Positions 25,374 to 34,574 of a stretch of 64,000 bases of DNA are shown piece after piece. Origin of the DNA: Bacteroides sp. (GTDB lineage: Bacteria > Bacteroidota > Bacteroidia > Bacteroidales > Muribaculaceae); assembly GCA_023666835.1 (NCBI GenBank), contig JAMPBJ010000001.1, positions 766,383-830,382 of the forward strand, in the 5' to 3' direction. The stretch's first letter is position 1. Each line of letters starts with the position of its first letter. The notes beneath the pieces are model-generated. The model was not told the DNA's origin. It ran no database searches and saw only the letters and a program-made list of their open reading frames with translations. The position numbers and the translations under genes are program-made.

Positions 25374-27398
25374 ATGAATCAGAGCAATGAAAATTATGAG
25401 GATCAGACTCAGATAGTCGACGCTGATCCCGTGCAGCTTCCTGAAAACGCGTTCCGCGAGCTTGCTGCCGACGAGGACTATCGGCCGGTGATGCATCCGG
25501 CCCGCGAATATCCCGAAGTAACCACCTACTCGGTCACCATGGGCCTGATACTTTGCGTGGTGTTCAGCGCAGCAGCTGCCTATCTCGGTCTGCGCGTGGG
25601 TCAGGTGTTTGAGGCTGCCATCCCCATCTCAATCATCGCCGTGGGGCTGTCGGGCGCGCGTCATGTGCGTCATCCGCTGGGCCAGAACGTGATCATCCAG
25701 TCGATCGGTGCATGTTCGGGGGTGATCGTGGCCGGTGCCATTTTCACTCTTCCGGCTCTTTATATCCTTCAGGCCAAGTACCCCGACATTTCGGTCAATT
25801 TCTTTGAAGTGTTTCTGAGCTCGCTGCTCGGCGGTGTGCTCGGCATCTTGTTCTTTATCCCGTTCCGCAAATACTTCGTCAAGGATATGCACGGCAAATA
25901 TCCTTTCCCCGAAGCCACTGCCACCACACAGGTGCTCATGTCGGGTCAGGCCGACAAATCCTCCACAGGAGGTCAGGCCAAGACGCTTGTAATCTCTGCG
26001 CTTATAGGCGGTTTGTATGACTATGTTGTGGCCACGTTCGGATGCTGGGCCGAAAACATCTCCACCGCGGCCACATCATGGGGCTCTGCGATAGCTGAAA
26101 AGGCCAAAGTGGTGGTCAGCTGCAACACAGGCGCTGCACTGCTCGGTCTGGGCTACATCGTGGGTCTACGGTATGCGTTTATCATTTTCGCCGGTTCGGC
26201 TTTGGTTTGGTGGGTTCTCATCCCGCTTCTTGGCACCTATGGCGATATGACCATGCAATATCACCCGGCCGAATGGATCTTCTCTGAATATGCACGCAAG
26301 ATAGGTATCGGCGGTATAGCCATGGCCGGCGTGATCGGCATCATCAAGTCGTGGCCCATCATTGTTCAGGCTGCAGGTCTGGCCGGTCGCGAATTCAAAA
26401 GCGGCGCGGTCAAAACGCGTCCGGTGCGCTGGCAGATGGATATCTCGATGAAGCACGTGCTCTATTTCATGGCGCTGGCTCTCGTGGCTGTTCTTCTGTT
26501 CTTCTGGTTCGGCGTTCTCCATAATTTCTGGCAGGCTATTGTGGCATGGGTTGTTGTGACCGTCATAGCATTCTTGTTCACCACCGTGGCTGCCAACGCC
26601 ATTGCCATCGTGGGCACCAATCCCGTATCGGGCATGACACTGATGACGCTTATCATCGCATCGGCAATTTTTGTGGCTGTGGGCATCAGTGGCACATCGG
26701 GCATCGTGGCTTCAATGGTGATCGGTGGTGTCGTGTGCACGGCTCTGTCGATGGCCGGCGGATTTGTCACCGACCTAAAGATAGGCTATTGGCTCGGATC
26801 CACACCACGCAAACAAGAACAGTGGAAATTCCTCGGCACTCTGGTGTCTGCTGCTACCGTTGGTGGTGTGCTTCTGTTACTCAACGAGGTCTACGGCTTC
26901 AGCGGTGAAGGCGCGCTTGTGGCACCCCAGGCCAACGCTATGGCCAACGTGATCGAGCCGATCATGATGGGTGGCGACACTCCCTGGATGCTCTACGGCA
27001 CAGGCGTTGTGCTCGCCTTGCTCCTCAACTGGCTCGGAGTGCCGGCCCTCGCTTTTTGCCTCGGTATGTTCATCCCCATGGAACTCAATGCTCCCCTGCT
27101 TGTCGGCGGTGCCATCGCATGGTTCGTGTCAACTCGTTCGAAAGACGAAAATGTCAACAATGCTCGTCGCGACCGCGGTACGCTCATTTCTTCCGGTCTG
27201 ATTGCTGGCGGTGCTCTCTTCGGAGTCTTCTCGGCTCTCACACGTTTTATTGCCGGCGATATGACGGTAGAGATGAATCAAAGTCTCAATCAGCTGCTCG
27301 GCGTGCTGTTCTACATAGCCATCATTGCCTACCTTGTTTGGGACAGCATGAGAGGCGCAAAAAACAAGCATGACCGCATAGACACACCCTCAGTGTAA
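25374..27398 (+). CDS. OPT-family oligopeptide transporter
   Basis: 674 residues with about 16 membrane helices after a soluble N-terminus of about 40. Family marks are EVTTYSVTMGLILCVVFSAAAAYLGLRVGQVFEAAIPISI, HPLGQNVIIQSIG, YPFPEATATTQVLMSGQADKS and GLRYAFIIFAGSALVWWVLIPLLG. Prokaryotic OPT proteins import peptides or metal chelates. The substrate here is not visible. One base separates it from the MATE gene. Confidence 0.93.
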   Translation: MNQSNENYEDQTQIVDADPVQLPENAFRELAADEDYRPVMHPAREYPEVTTYSVTMGLILCVVFSAAAAYLGLRVGQVFEAAIPISIIAVGLSGARHVRHPLGQNVIIQSIGACSGVIVAGAIFTLPALYILQAKYPDISVNFFEVFLSSLLGGVLGILFFIPFRKYFVKDMHGKYPFPEATATTQVLMSGQADKSSTGGQAKTLVISALIGGLYDYVVATFGCWAENISTAATSWGSAIAEKAKVVVSCNTGAALLGLGYIVGLRYAFIIFAGSALVWWVLIPLLGTYGDMTMQYHPAEWIFSEYARKIGIGGIAMAGVIGIIKSWPIIVQAAGLAGREFKSGAVKTRPVRWQMDISMKHVLYFMALALVAVLLFFWFGVLHNFWQAIVAWVVVTVIAFLFTTVAANAIAIVGTNPVSGMTLMTLIIASAIFVAVGISGTSGIVASMVIGGVVCTALSMAGGFVTDLKIGYWLGSTPRKQEQWKFLGTLVSAATVGGVLLLLNEVYGFSGEGALVAPQANAMANVIEPIMMGGDTPWMLYGTGVVLALLLNWLGVPALAFCLGMFIPMELNAPLLVGGAIAWFVSTRSKDENVNNARRDRGTLISSGLIAGGALFGVFSALTRFIAGDMTVEMNQSLNQLLGVLFYIAIIAYLVWDSMRGAKNKHDRIDTPSV

Positions 27399-27399
27399 A

Positions 27400-28716
27400 G
27401 TGAAAAATATTTTGAAATTCGACCGACGGGAGTTGAAAGCGATAGTTGCGCTGACACTCCCGTCGGTGATTACAAACATCACCACGCCTTTGCTGGCGCT
27501 GACCGACGTGGCCATCGTGGGCCACATGGGCAGCGCTGTCTATATCGCGGCCATAGCCGTGGGTGGCACTATGTTCAACACGCTCTACTGGCTCTTCGGC
27601 TTCATACGCATGGGGTCGAGCGGACAGACAGCACAGGCTCACGGAGCTGCCGACCGAAAGCAGGCGCAGCGTGTGCTTGACCGGGCATTGCTTGTGGCTC
27701 TGTTGGCCGGATTGCTGCTGATTCTGTTCAGCCCTGCGTTGTCCGACGGTCTGCTGTTGCTCATCGATGCCGATGAGGCCACGGCACGGTTTGCTGTAGA
27801 TTATTTCAGAATATGCATCTATGGAGCGCCGGCCACGTTGGGCATGTTTGCTCTGACCGGGTGGTGCATCGGCATGCAGAACTCTTTTCTGCCCATGTGT
27901 GTGTCGCTGTTTATCGACGTCTTCAACATAGCACTCAGTCTGACTCTGGTGTTTGGCTTCGGAATGAAGATCGAGGGCGTAGCAATCGGCACTCTGTGTG
28001 CACAATGGGCCGGCTTCGTATTGTCACTTGTATTGGTGATTCGACGCTACGGATGGATCAACGTTCGCCTCGGCGAACTTAGTCACGGTTTGGGACGGTT
28101 TTTCCGCATCAACATCGACATCTTTTTGCGCACCCTTTGTCTTGTCGCTGTCACTCTATGGTTCACGCGATGCGGTGCTGAGCAAGGACCGCTTATGTTG
28201 GCGGTCAATGCATTGCTAATGCAATTGTTCACGTTGTTTTCCTACTTTATGGACGGGCTGGCCTTTGCCGCCGAGGCCATCAGTGGCGACCGATTGGGAT
28301 CGGGCGACAGTCAGCGATTGCGTTCAGGTGTGCGATCCATAATGATGCTTGGATCCATACTTGCATTGGTCTTCACTATCCTGTATTTTGTCGGGGGCGA
28401 TTGGCTGTTGTCGATACTCAGCTCTGAGCGCGATGTTGTCAATAGGGCAGAGGAGTTCACGGTCTGGGCCGTATGCGTGCCGTTGGTGTCGTTTGTAGCC
28501 TTCATGTGGGACGGCATCTTCATTGGTCTGACGCGCACCCGCATGATGCTTCTGAGCATGGCCGTGGCAATGATCGTGTTCTTCGGGTTGCTGTGGTGGC
28601 TGATGCCTCGTATCGGCAACCATGGTCTGTGGATCGCTTTTTTAGGTTATCTTGCAGCACGAGGCGTAGTGCTGACCATTGCCGGACGTCACTATTTGTG
28701 GTATTCGGCAAGATAG
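27400..28716 (+). CDS. MATE-family efflux transporter (DinF-like)
   Basis: 438 residues, 12 helices. The start is a GTG at 27400, one base after the OPT stop, reading MKNILKFDRRELKAIVALTLPSVITNITTPLLALTDVAIVGHMGSAVYIAAIAVGGTMFNTLYW, a classic MATE N-terminus. GSSGQTAQAHGAADRKQA is the conserved loop. It exports cationic drugs or metabolites using Na+ or H+. Its 3' end overlaps the convergent DUF3109 gene by 25 bases. Confidence 0.93.
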   Translation: MKNILKFDRRELKAIVALTLPSVITNITTPLLALTDVAIVGHMGSAVYIAAIAVGGTMFNTLYWLFGFIRMGSSGQTAQAHGAADRKQAQRVLDRALLVALLAGLLLILFSPALSDGLLLLIDADEATARFAVDYFRICIYGAPATLGMFALTGWCIGMQNSFLPMCVSLFIDVFNIALSLTLVFGFGMKIEGVAIGTLCAQWAGFVLSLVLVIRRYGWINVRLGELSHGLGRFFRINIDIFLRTLCLVAVTLWFTRCGAEQGPLMLAVNALLMQLFTLFSYFMDGLAFAAEAISGDRLGSGDSQRLRSGVRSIMMLGSILALVFTILYFVGGDWLLSILSSERDVVNRAEEFTVWAVCVPLVSFVAFMWDGIFIGLTRTRMMLLSMAVAMIVFFGLLWWLMPRIGNHGLWIAFLGYLAARGVVLTIAGRHYLWYSAR

Positions 28717-29291
28717 GCTTCGCATGCCTCGCACAGCTCGTCGTACCATTCTTGGCCGAACCGTTCGATCAGCGGTTCTCGCATGAACTGATACAGGCGC
28801 ACTCCCTCTTTGCGTCCCAGTGCAAGAGCGCACTTACATATCTTCCAGCGATGATAGTTGACGGCTGTGAATGTCGGATATTCGGTGAGTCGCAGTGGAT
28901 ACAGGTAACATGAAATCGGCTTGCGAAAATCACAACGTCCCTCGCGGTAGGCTTTGTCGATGGCACACAGACACATGCCGTCCGTGCCGTAAGTTGTGAA
29001 CACGCAGTTGCGTCCGTCGACAATCTGGGTGACAAGATCGCCTTCCTCATCGATATAGGTCACTCCGGCCTCCTTGATCCGAGCCTGTGCCGACGGCAGT
29101 AGGTCGTCCCACACCACCGGCAGTATTTCCTCAAGTTTCTGACGCTCTTCATCGGTGACCGGAGCGCCGGCATCGCCTTCAATGCAGCACTCACCCAGGC
29201 ATTTGGATAGATCGCAGATAAAAAACTCTTCGGCAAGGTCGAGCGACACGAGAGCATCCTTTATTTGTAGCATGACGGTTTCTTCATCCAT
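28692..29291 (-). CDS. Cys-rich DUF3109 family protein
   Basis: 199 residues, soluble. The conserved Cys pattern is visible: FFICDLSKCLGECCIEGDAGAP near the start, NCVFTTYGTDGMCLCAIDKAYREGRCDFRKPISCYLYPLR in the middle, and WKICKCAL plus LCEACEAYL later. This is the arrangement of DUF3109, related to YkgJ-type putative zinc or iron-sulfur proteins. Function unknown. It begins 3 bases after the T9SS plug gene ends and is the last gene of the ung-plug-DUF3109 run. Confidence 0.9.
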   Translation of the reverse strand: MDEETVMLQIKDALVSLDLAEEFFICDLSKCLGECCIEGDAGAPVTDEERQKLEEILPVVWDDLLPSAQARIKEAGVTYIDEEGDLVTQIVDGRNCVFTTYGTDGMCLCAIDKAYREGRCDFRKPISCYLYPLRLTEYPTFTAVNYHRWKICKCALALGRKEGVRLYQFMREPLIERFGQEWYDELCEACEAYLAEYHK

Positions 29292-29294
29292 TGG

Positions 29295-30557
29295 TTACTG
29301 ACCTGAAGTGATCATGGTGACGCCGACGAGACGGTCGTAGCGCTCGCCGGGTCGACGTTGGTACACTTTTATCAGGTATTGGTTGTTGGTTTGATAGTGA
29401 TTGCCTTCGATCGGTGCAGCGCTTCCGGCAGTGGAACCGTCGCGTTTCACGACAAGATACTGGTAGTTGTATGCCCCTTGTTTCAGAAGCATGGCGTTTT
29501 CATATAACCCCTTGGCGCGGTTATAGACCATACGCGACTCGGGTGAAAACCGGCGTTGCACCATGTCGCCGTCGATAAAAATGTCGCAGTCTGTCAGCTC
29601 GGGCATGTCGAGCGAGAAGTGCACCATCACGTAGTCGGCCTCGATGTCGGAATCGTCGGAGTTGTATTCGCGCACCTTAAACCGCCCGAACTGCGTCTGA
29701 TCGTAGGAGTAGGGCATGTCGTGGCGCGGCAGGTCGGTGAAGAGGGTGATGTGATAGATCGGGTCGGCATAGGTGATATCGGCCACGCCCATACCGGGGT
29801 AGGTGGTCGATACGGCTTCCATGCGGCGATATTCGTTTCCGGCATCGAAGATCAGCTGCTGATTGTGGACAAACTCCAACGTGCCTCCGGCCACGAGCGT
29901 CGGGCGATTGACGGTGACCATGTTGTCGATGCGGCCGTCCTGTTCCACCACTACGGCGAAGTCGGTGTATATGTTGTCGACCGGAGCATTGTCGGTGTCG
30001 ACATATATGCTGAGCTGCTGGTGGCCGAGATTGTAGTCGATATCAGTGCGTGAGCTGACTTTGGCATCCACCTCCATTTTGCGCTCCACAATGCAGAACC
30101 TGACCTGGAGCAGAGTGGCCTCCGGATCGTTTTCGTCGAAGATGCGCAGAAGATAATTGCCCGAAACCGTTGGGCGCATCACATCGTTGGGTATCGTCAA
30201 CCGATAGTTGACGTAGTGAACGAGTGTGGCCTGAGAGTATTCGAAGTCGTCGATCGTGCCCTCATTGAATCCGTCGAGATATTCCGGAGCGACCAGTCCG
30301 TCGGGGCGCCATGCAGCATCGCAGTGTATCAGTTCGTAGCGCATGTAGCGACGCTCGTCAGCGAGTTCGTCGAATGTGATGGTGATATAGTCGTCGGTGT
30401 CGAGATAGATGACCGGCGGAAGCTGTTCGTTGTCCTGTGGGCGGAGTTGCAGGGTGTGGAATGCCGGATTGAAAATGGCTGTGCGAGTGTCGCGCACGGC
30501 TGCTCCGACCGTCATCGACAGTAGTAACAGTATTATTTTTATACAGCTTCTTACCAT
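29295..30557 (-). CDS. Type IX secretion plug protein (DUF5103)
   Basis: 420 residues from the ATG at 30557, chosen because it opens a signal peptide (MVRSCIKIILLLLSMTVGAA); the frame runs further upstream through ung without coding character. The mature protein has the DUF5103 pattern: FNPAFHTLQLRPQDNEQLPPVIYLDTDDYITITFDEL, YELIHCDAAWRPDGL, FNEGTIDDFEYSQATLVHYVNYRLTIPN, and SGNYLLRIFDEN. In the SprA translocon this protein closes the empty pore on the periplasmic side (family knowledge). The start ATG overlaps the ung stop (ATGGTAA), so coupled translation is likely. Confidence 0.92.
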   Translation of the reverse strand: MVRSCIKIILLLLSMTVGAAVRDTRTAIFNPAFHTLQLRPQDNEQLPPVIYLDTDDYITITFDELADERRYMRYELIHCDAAWRPDGLVAPEYLDGFNEGTIDDFEYSQATLVHYVNYRLTIPNDVMRPTVSGNYLLRIFDENDPEATLLQVRFCIVERKMEVDAKVSSRTDIDYNLGHQQLSIYVDTDNAPVDNIYTDFAVVVEQDGRIDNMVTVNRPTLVAGGTLEFVHNQQLIFDAGNEYRRMEAVSTTYPGMGVADITYADPIYHITLFTDLPRHDMPYSYDQTQFGRFKVREYNSDDSDIEADYVMVHFSLDMPELTDCDIFIDGDMVQRRFSPESRMVYNRAKGLYENAMLLKQGAYNYQYLVVKRDGSTAGSAAPIEGNHYQTNNQYLIKVYQRRPGERYDRLVGVTMITSGQ

Positions 30558-31213
30558 TCGATCGGAGTTTTGCCTTTTGATTTTAAATACTCGTTGGCCA
30601 GTGAGAAGTGGTGGTTGCCGAAGAAACCTCTTGATGCGCTCAGTGGCGAAGGATGTGCAGATGTCAGCACGAGATGACGCGAATGATCGATTAGCTGACT
30701 TTTTCTGCCGGCATAGGCTCCCCACAGCAGGAACACGAGGCTGTCGCGGCGGTCGCTGAGAGCTTTGATGGCTGCATCGGTGAGTGTTTCCCAACCTTGG
30801 CCCTGGTGCGATCCGGCTTCATGAGCTCTGACGGTAAGGGTGGCGTTGAGCAACAGAACTCCCTGTTGTGCCCAGCGGGTCAGATCACCGTTTTCGGGTA
30901 TAGGGCGGTTTAGGTCGTCACGGATCTCTTTGAAGATGTTGACGAGCGAACGTGGGATCGCCACTCCGGGCGCCACCGAGAAACACAATCCGTTGGCCTG
31001 ACCGGGTCCGTGATACGGATCTTGACCAAGAATCACCACTTTAACCTTATCGAATGGACACGCATCGAAAGCCGCAAATATTTTTGATGCAGGCGGATAC
31101 ACAGTGGTGTTGCGGTACTGTTCATGCACGAATTCGGCCAGCCGCCGGAAGTAGGGTTGATCCCATTCCGACGATAGTGCCGTGAGCCACGATTTATCGA
31201 TGCGTACGTTCAT
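30551..31213 (-). CDS. ung: Uracil-DNA glycosylase
   Basis: 220 residues, normal length. Motifs: catalytic water-activating GQDPYHGPGQANGLCFSV (Asp and His), and the minor-groove loop HPSPLSASRGFFGNHHFSLAN. It removes uracil from DNA as the first step of base-excision repair. Its last codons overlap the T9SS plug start by 7 bases. A -7 box for it overlaps the divergent tRNA-Arg promoter. Confidence 0.97.
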   Translation of the reverse strand: MNVRIDKSWLTALSSEWDQPYFRRLAEFVHEQYRNTTVYPPASKIFAAFDACPFDKVKVVILGQDPYHGPGQANGLCFSVAPGVAIPRSLVNIFKEIRDDLNRPIPENGDLTRWAQQGVLLLNATLTVRAHEAGSHQGQGWETLTDAAIKALSDRRDSLVFLLWGAYAGRKSQLIDHSRHLVLTSAHPSPLSASRGFFGNHHFSLANEYLKSKGKTPIEW

Positions 31214-31228
31214 TTGTGATGGAGATGT

Positions 31229-31260
31229 TTTGCAAATCTACAAAAAAAAGAGTAATTTTG
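31229..31260 (+). promoter_or_regulatory. Promoter of tRNA-Arg
   Basis: TTTG (31229-31232), exactly 20 bases, TAATTTTG (31253-31260); the tRNA begins 23 bases later. Confidence 0.78.
31233..31240 (-). promoter_or_regulatory. -7 box of ung, inside the tRNA-Arg promoter
   Basis: TAGATTTG on the minus strand, 20 bases before the ung ATG at 31213. It occupies the spacer of the opposing tRNA-Arg promoter, so the two transcription starts should interfere. Confidence 0.5.
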
Positions 31261-31282
31261 CATCGTTTGCAACCGGAAAGAT

Positions 31283-31354
31283 GCGCCCGTAGTTCAATGG
31301 ATAGAATATCGGATTCCGGTTCCGACGATTGGGGTTCGACTCCCCACGGGCGTA
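31283..31354 (+). tRNA. tRNA-Arg (anticodon CCG)
   Basis: Cloverleaf: acceptor GCGCCCG / CGGGCGT (one G-U), D arm GTTC...GAAT, anticodon stem TCGGA / TCCGA with loop TTCCGGT giving CCG, and T arm GGGG-TTCGACT-CCCC. CCA is not encoded. It reads the CGG codon. Confidence 0.95.
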
Positions 31355-31359
31355 CAAAA

Positions 31360-31390
31360 CGAAAGCGGCTTCCCTCCGAAGCCGCTTTCG
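31360..31390 (+). terminator. Bidirectional hairpin after tRNA-Arg and the kinase gene
   Basis: Perfect 13-base stem (31360-31372 and 31378-31390) with a 5-base loop, 5 bases after the tRNA. It lies between the tRNA and the convergent kinase gene; on the minus strand it is followed by GTTTTG. Confidence 0.85.
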
Positions 31391-31399
31391 TATTTCTGA

Positions 31400-31435
31400 C
31401 TTATGCGATATATGCGATTTATAAGATTTATATGG
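31400..31435. repeat. Degenerate 9-base tandem repeats, locus 3
   Basis: Four units: CTTATGCGA, TATATGCGA, TTTATAAGA, TTTATATGG, followed by CGCC. It lies between the tRNA-Arg terminator and the 3' end of the kinase gene. The tail TTATATGGCGCC resembles TCTTATGGCGCC at locus 4, also next to a tRNA terminator. Confidence 0.7.
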
Positions 31436-31441
31436 CGCCTG

Positions 31442-33025
31442 TTAGATGGTGTTGGATCTTTTACGGCGTATGGTGCCGGATGAGGTGCCGTCGTCGTTTG
31501 AGCCTGAGCCTGAGCCTGTGGAGCGGCGTATAGTGCCTGTGCCGTTGTCGGAACCTGAACCTGAACCTGAGCCGCTGATGCGCGATGCTTTGTCGGTTGC
31601 GGCCGGGCTATAGGAGGGAGTGGTGGTGCTCGGAGTTGGTTTTGATGCGGTCGGTGTGGTGGTCTTTTTGGGTTTCGCTTTAGGTTTTGGCGCAGGTGCC
31701 GGAGCAGCAACAGGCTCGGGCGCAATTGCAGGAACTGAATCTACAGCAATTGCTGTGTCAGCCTCTTCAACCACTTCCTCAACCATGATTTCTTCCCATG
31801 CAGAGTCGGCTATGGAGTCGGCCTCTACCGAGTCATTACCTTTTCCATTGCCTAAGATGAAATAGAGGCATGCACCGATTATGGCAAGAACCAAAATGGT
31901 GAGAATTATGATCAGGAGCACAAGGTTGGTCTTTTTCTTCTTAGGCTCTTTTCCCGGTTCTTTCTTGGGATCAGGGACAGGCGAAAGAGGAGTGGGATCA
32001 ATAATGGTGGTATTGGACGATTGAACGTCGGCAATGGAGGAGTTGATGATCATCGTGTGATCATCGTCGGAGGTGCCGTAGCCCGGATTGAATGCAGGGC
32101 GGTTCATGATGTCGATCACCTGATTGAGTTGCGACAGCATCACTCCGGCATTGGGGGTGCGATCGTTGACATGGGTCGCAAGAGCGCCCATGAGCCATGA
32201 CCGGAATGCGGGTGTGATGTTTTGCGGGAGCATGGCGAGAATTGTGGCCGGTTGAAGCCCAATGGCCTTAGGCAGTACTTTGCCGGTGAGGCAGAAGACG
32301 ATTGTGGCAGCCAAAGAATACACGTCGCTGGCCGGTGAAAATGTTGATATGCCGGCATATTGCTCTTCGGGAGCAAAGCCGTCGGTGTAGCCGTGGACGT
32401 TGATTGTCGATGTGGCGGAGCCATCGTCGTTGTAGTGCTTCGAAAGCCCGAAGTCGATGAGCACCGGACGTTCGTTGCCAGCAGTATCGACTGCCAGCAT
32501 GATGTTGGCCGGCTTGATGTCGAGGTGGGTTATGTTGCTGCGGTGAAGAAAAGCCACTGCGTCGATGATCGGTTTTATCATGCCGATCGTGGTCTTTTCG
32601 TCAAGCGGACCGTGTTGTTTGATATATTCTTCAAGGGTTTGTCCCTGAAGATGTTCCATGACGTAGTAGGCGGTGTTGTTGGCTTCGAATACTTCGTTGA
32701 CACAGACTATATTGGGATGCTGACCGGAGATATCTCTCAATCGCTGAGCTTCGCGTATGAAGTCCTTGCGGGCTTTGTCGACTCTGTCGGTCGACGGAAC
32801 GGAGTAGCTGACGGCATGGGTGTCAGAGCGTTCGAAATCAGATTTGAGAAACATCTCCTTGATAGCCACTGTCACGCGATAGGTCAGATTGCCGAGTTTG
32901 ACATCGGTCAGAGCCGTATAGGTGATTCCGAAACCTCCCGAACCTATCATTTTGTCGATGGTGTAGACATGGTCATTGGATTGAAGGTTGAATCCTTTGG
33001 GGAGAAATTGATCGTTGTTTGCCAT
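31442..33025 (-). CDS. Transmembrane Ser/Thr protein kinase
   Basis: 527 residues from the ATG at 33025 (MANNDQFLPKGF); the frame extends to 33139 but that part overlaps trkH. Kinase domain about 20-300: glycine loop GSGGFGITY (28-36), ATP Lys56 in VAIKE, catalytic HLDIKPAN (Asp169, Lys171), DFG at 191-193, FAPE at 218-220. One membrane helix at about 367-391 follows a KKK stop. The outside part is acidic, then Pro/Ala/Lys-rich, then Ser-Gly repeats with GTIRR twice at the end. HLD in place of HRD marks it as a non-RD kinase. It lacks PASTA repeats. It is last in a run with dxs, trkA and trkH, suggesting a link with potassium uptake. Confidence 0.93.
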   Translation of the reverse strand: MANNDQFLPKGFNLQSNDHVYTIDKMIGSGGFGITYTALTDVKLGNLTYRVTVAIKEMFLKSDFERSDTHAVSYSVPSTDRVDKARKDFIREAQRLRDISGQHPNIVCVNEVFEANNTAYYVMEHLQGQTLEEYIKQHGPLDEKTTIGMIKPIIDAVAFLHRSNITHLDIKPANIMLAVDTAGNERPVLIDFGLSKHYNDDGSATSTINVHGYTDGFAPEEQYAGISTFSPASDVYSLAATIVFCLTGKVLPKAIGLQPATILAMLPQNITPAFRSWLMGALATHVNDRTPNAGVMLSQLNQVIDIMNRPAFNPGYGTSDDDHTMIINSSIADVQSSNTTIIDPTPLSPVPDPKKEPGKEPKKKKTNLVLLIIILTILVLAIIGACLYFILGNGKGNDSVEADSIADSAWEEIMVEEVVEEADTAIAVDSVPAIAPEPVAAPAPAPKPKAKPKKTTTPTASKPTPSTTTPSYSPAATDKASRISGSGSGSGSDNGTGTIRRSTGSGSGSNDDGTSSGTIRRKRSNTI

Positions 33026-33077
33026 AATTGGAAAGGGGTGATAAGGGTGGTATGTGTTTGGGGGGTTGTGTGTCGGT

Positions 33078-34556
33078 TTATTTTCGCCAGAATCCAGATG
33101 TGAAAAGGATAAGCACGGTGAAGAGTTCAAGACGGCCAATTAGCATCAGAAGCGAGAGTATCCATTTGCCGACCGCAGGTATGATTTCGAAGCTTTCGCC
33201 GTAGCCCGTCATGCCGGCGCCGAACCCGGTGTTGCTGACGCAGGAGAACGAAGAGAAGAATGCATCGACCAGCGGAATGCCGATAGCCGACAGGGCAATG
33301 CCTCCGAATGTGATGACCAGGACATAGATACAAAGAAATGCTATGACTTTCGAAACGACGTCGGGCGACATCACTTTGTTGTTGATCCTAACGCTTGTGA
33401 TGGTGTTGGGATGAATCGAGCGGTAGAGCTCGTTGCGGCAGTTTTTGTAAAGAAACAGCATGCGGTCAATCTTGGCTCCTCCGGTGGTCGACCCGGCACA
33501 TGCGCCTGAAAACATCAGCAGGAACATCAATGCCAGGATGAACGATCCCCATGCCTCGAAGTTGCACACCGAAAGACCGGTGGAAGTGATGGTCGATACG
33601 ATCTGAAACAGTGGGTAGATAGTGACGTCGCGCCAATCGTTGACCTGGCCGCGTGCTATGATCGACACCACAAACATGACGAAGAATATGGTGATGGTGG
33701 TCACGTAGGCTTTGAACACATCGTTGTTGCGAAGCGAGCACGCTTTGCCGCTCAGCACTTTATAGATCAGCGAAAAACTCGTACCTCCCAAAAACATAAA
33801 CACCATGACCACTATAGTTAGGTAAACCGAATCGAAGTGTGCCAGACTGTCGTTGTAGGTCGAGAATCCGCCGGTGGAAATGGTGGAAAACGCGTGGCAC
33901 ACTGCATCGTAAAAAGTCATCGGACCGGCCCATAGCAGGATGATGAGCATGGCTGTCAGCAGAAAGTAGATACCCCAGAGGCTTTTGGCGGTCTGGCTGA
34001 TGCGCGGGCGCAGTTTGTCGTGTGTGATACCGGTGACTTCGGCGTTGAACATCTGCATTCCACCCGAGTGGTTGAGCATGGGGATCACGGCAAGGGTGAA
34101 CAGTATGATACCCATGCCGCCGATCCATTGGGTCAGCATGCGCCAGAAGTTGATGGCTCGGGAGAAGTGGTCGACTGAGTCGAACGCCGAGCATCCGGTT
34201 GTGGTAAAGCCCGACATCGCTTCAAAGAACGCCGAACTGATGTCGATGTCAGTAGGCCCGATCAGAAATGGAAGCATTCCGAACAGTGAGAATGCCACCC
34301 ACACCAGAGCGGTCAGCAGAAAGCCTTCGTGTTTGCCCATGTCGTGGCGCCCGCCGCGGCAGCATATGGTCAATGCAGCTCCTCCTATGAATGTGGCCGA
34401 TGCCGATATGACGAAGGCTATGGCGTCGGATTCGCCATAGTAGAATCCGACAATCATCGGCAACACCATGAATGCTGCTTCGATCATCAAGAGCCAGCCG
34501 ATTACACGGAACACGAGGCTGTAGTTGATCAGGCGGATATGTGAATTGCGGCGCAC
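33078..34556 (-). CDS. trkH: Trk-type potassium uptake membrane subunit
   Basis: 492 residues, four repeated M1-P-M2 units. The four selectivity-filter loops are visible: SGFTTTGCSAF, ISTGGFSTYND, TSTGLSVCN and SNTGFGAGMTG, each with the central Gly that binds K+. The N-terminus has the two extra helices of TrkH (VIGWLLMIEAAFMVLPMIVGFYYG). It begins 18 bases after trkA ends, so it acts with the TrkA ring next door. Confidence 0.96.
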   Translation of the reverse strand: MRRNSHIRLINYSLVFRVIGWLLMIEAAFMVLPMIVGFYYGESDAIAFVISASATFIGGAALTICCRGGRHDMGKHEGFLLTALVWVAFSLFGMLPFLIGPTDIDISSAFFEAMSGFTTTGCSAFDSVDHFSRAINFWRMLTQWIGGMGIILFTLAVIPMLNHSGGMQMFNAEVTGITHDKLRPRISQTAKSLWGIYFLLTAMLIILLWAGPMTFYDAVCHAFSTISTGGFSTYNDSLAHFDSVYLTIVVMVFMFLGGTSFSLIYKVLSGKACSLRNNDVFKAYVTTITIFFVMFVVSIIARGQVNDWRDVTIYPLFQIVSTITSTGLSVCNFEAWGSFILALMFLLMFSGACAGSTTGGAKIDRMLFLYKNCRNELYRSIHPNTITSVRINNKVMSPDVVSKVIAFLCIYVLVITFGGIALSAIGIPLVDAFFSSFSCVSNTGFGAGMTGYGESFEIIPAVGKWILSLLMLIGRLELFTVLILFTSGFWRK

Positions 34557-34574
34557 GGATTGGTTGGATTGGTA

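Noticed and set aside
31500-31575. Short tandem DNA repeats as a microsatellite or CRISPR-like array
   Set aside because: They encode the Ser-Gly tail of the kinase in frame; no spacer-repeat structure exists.
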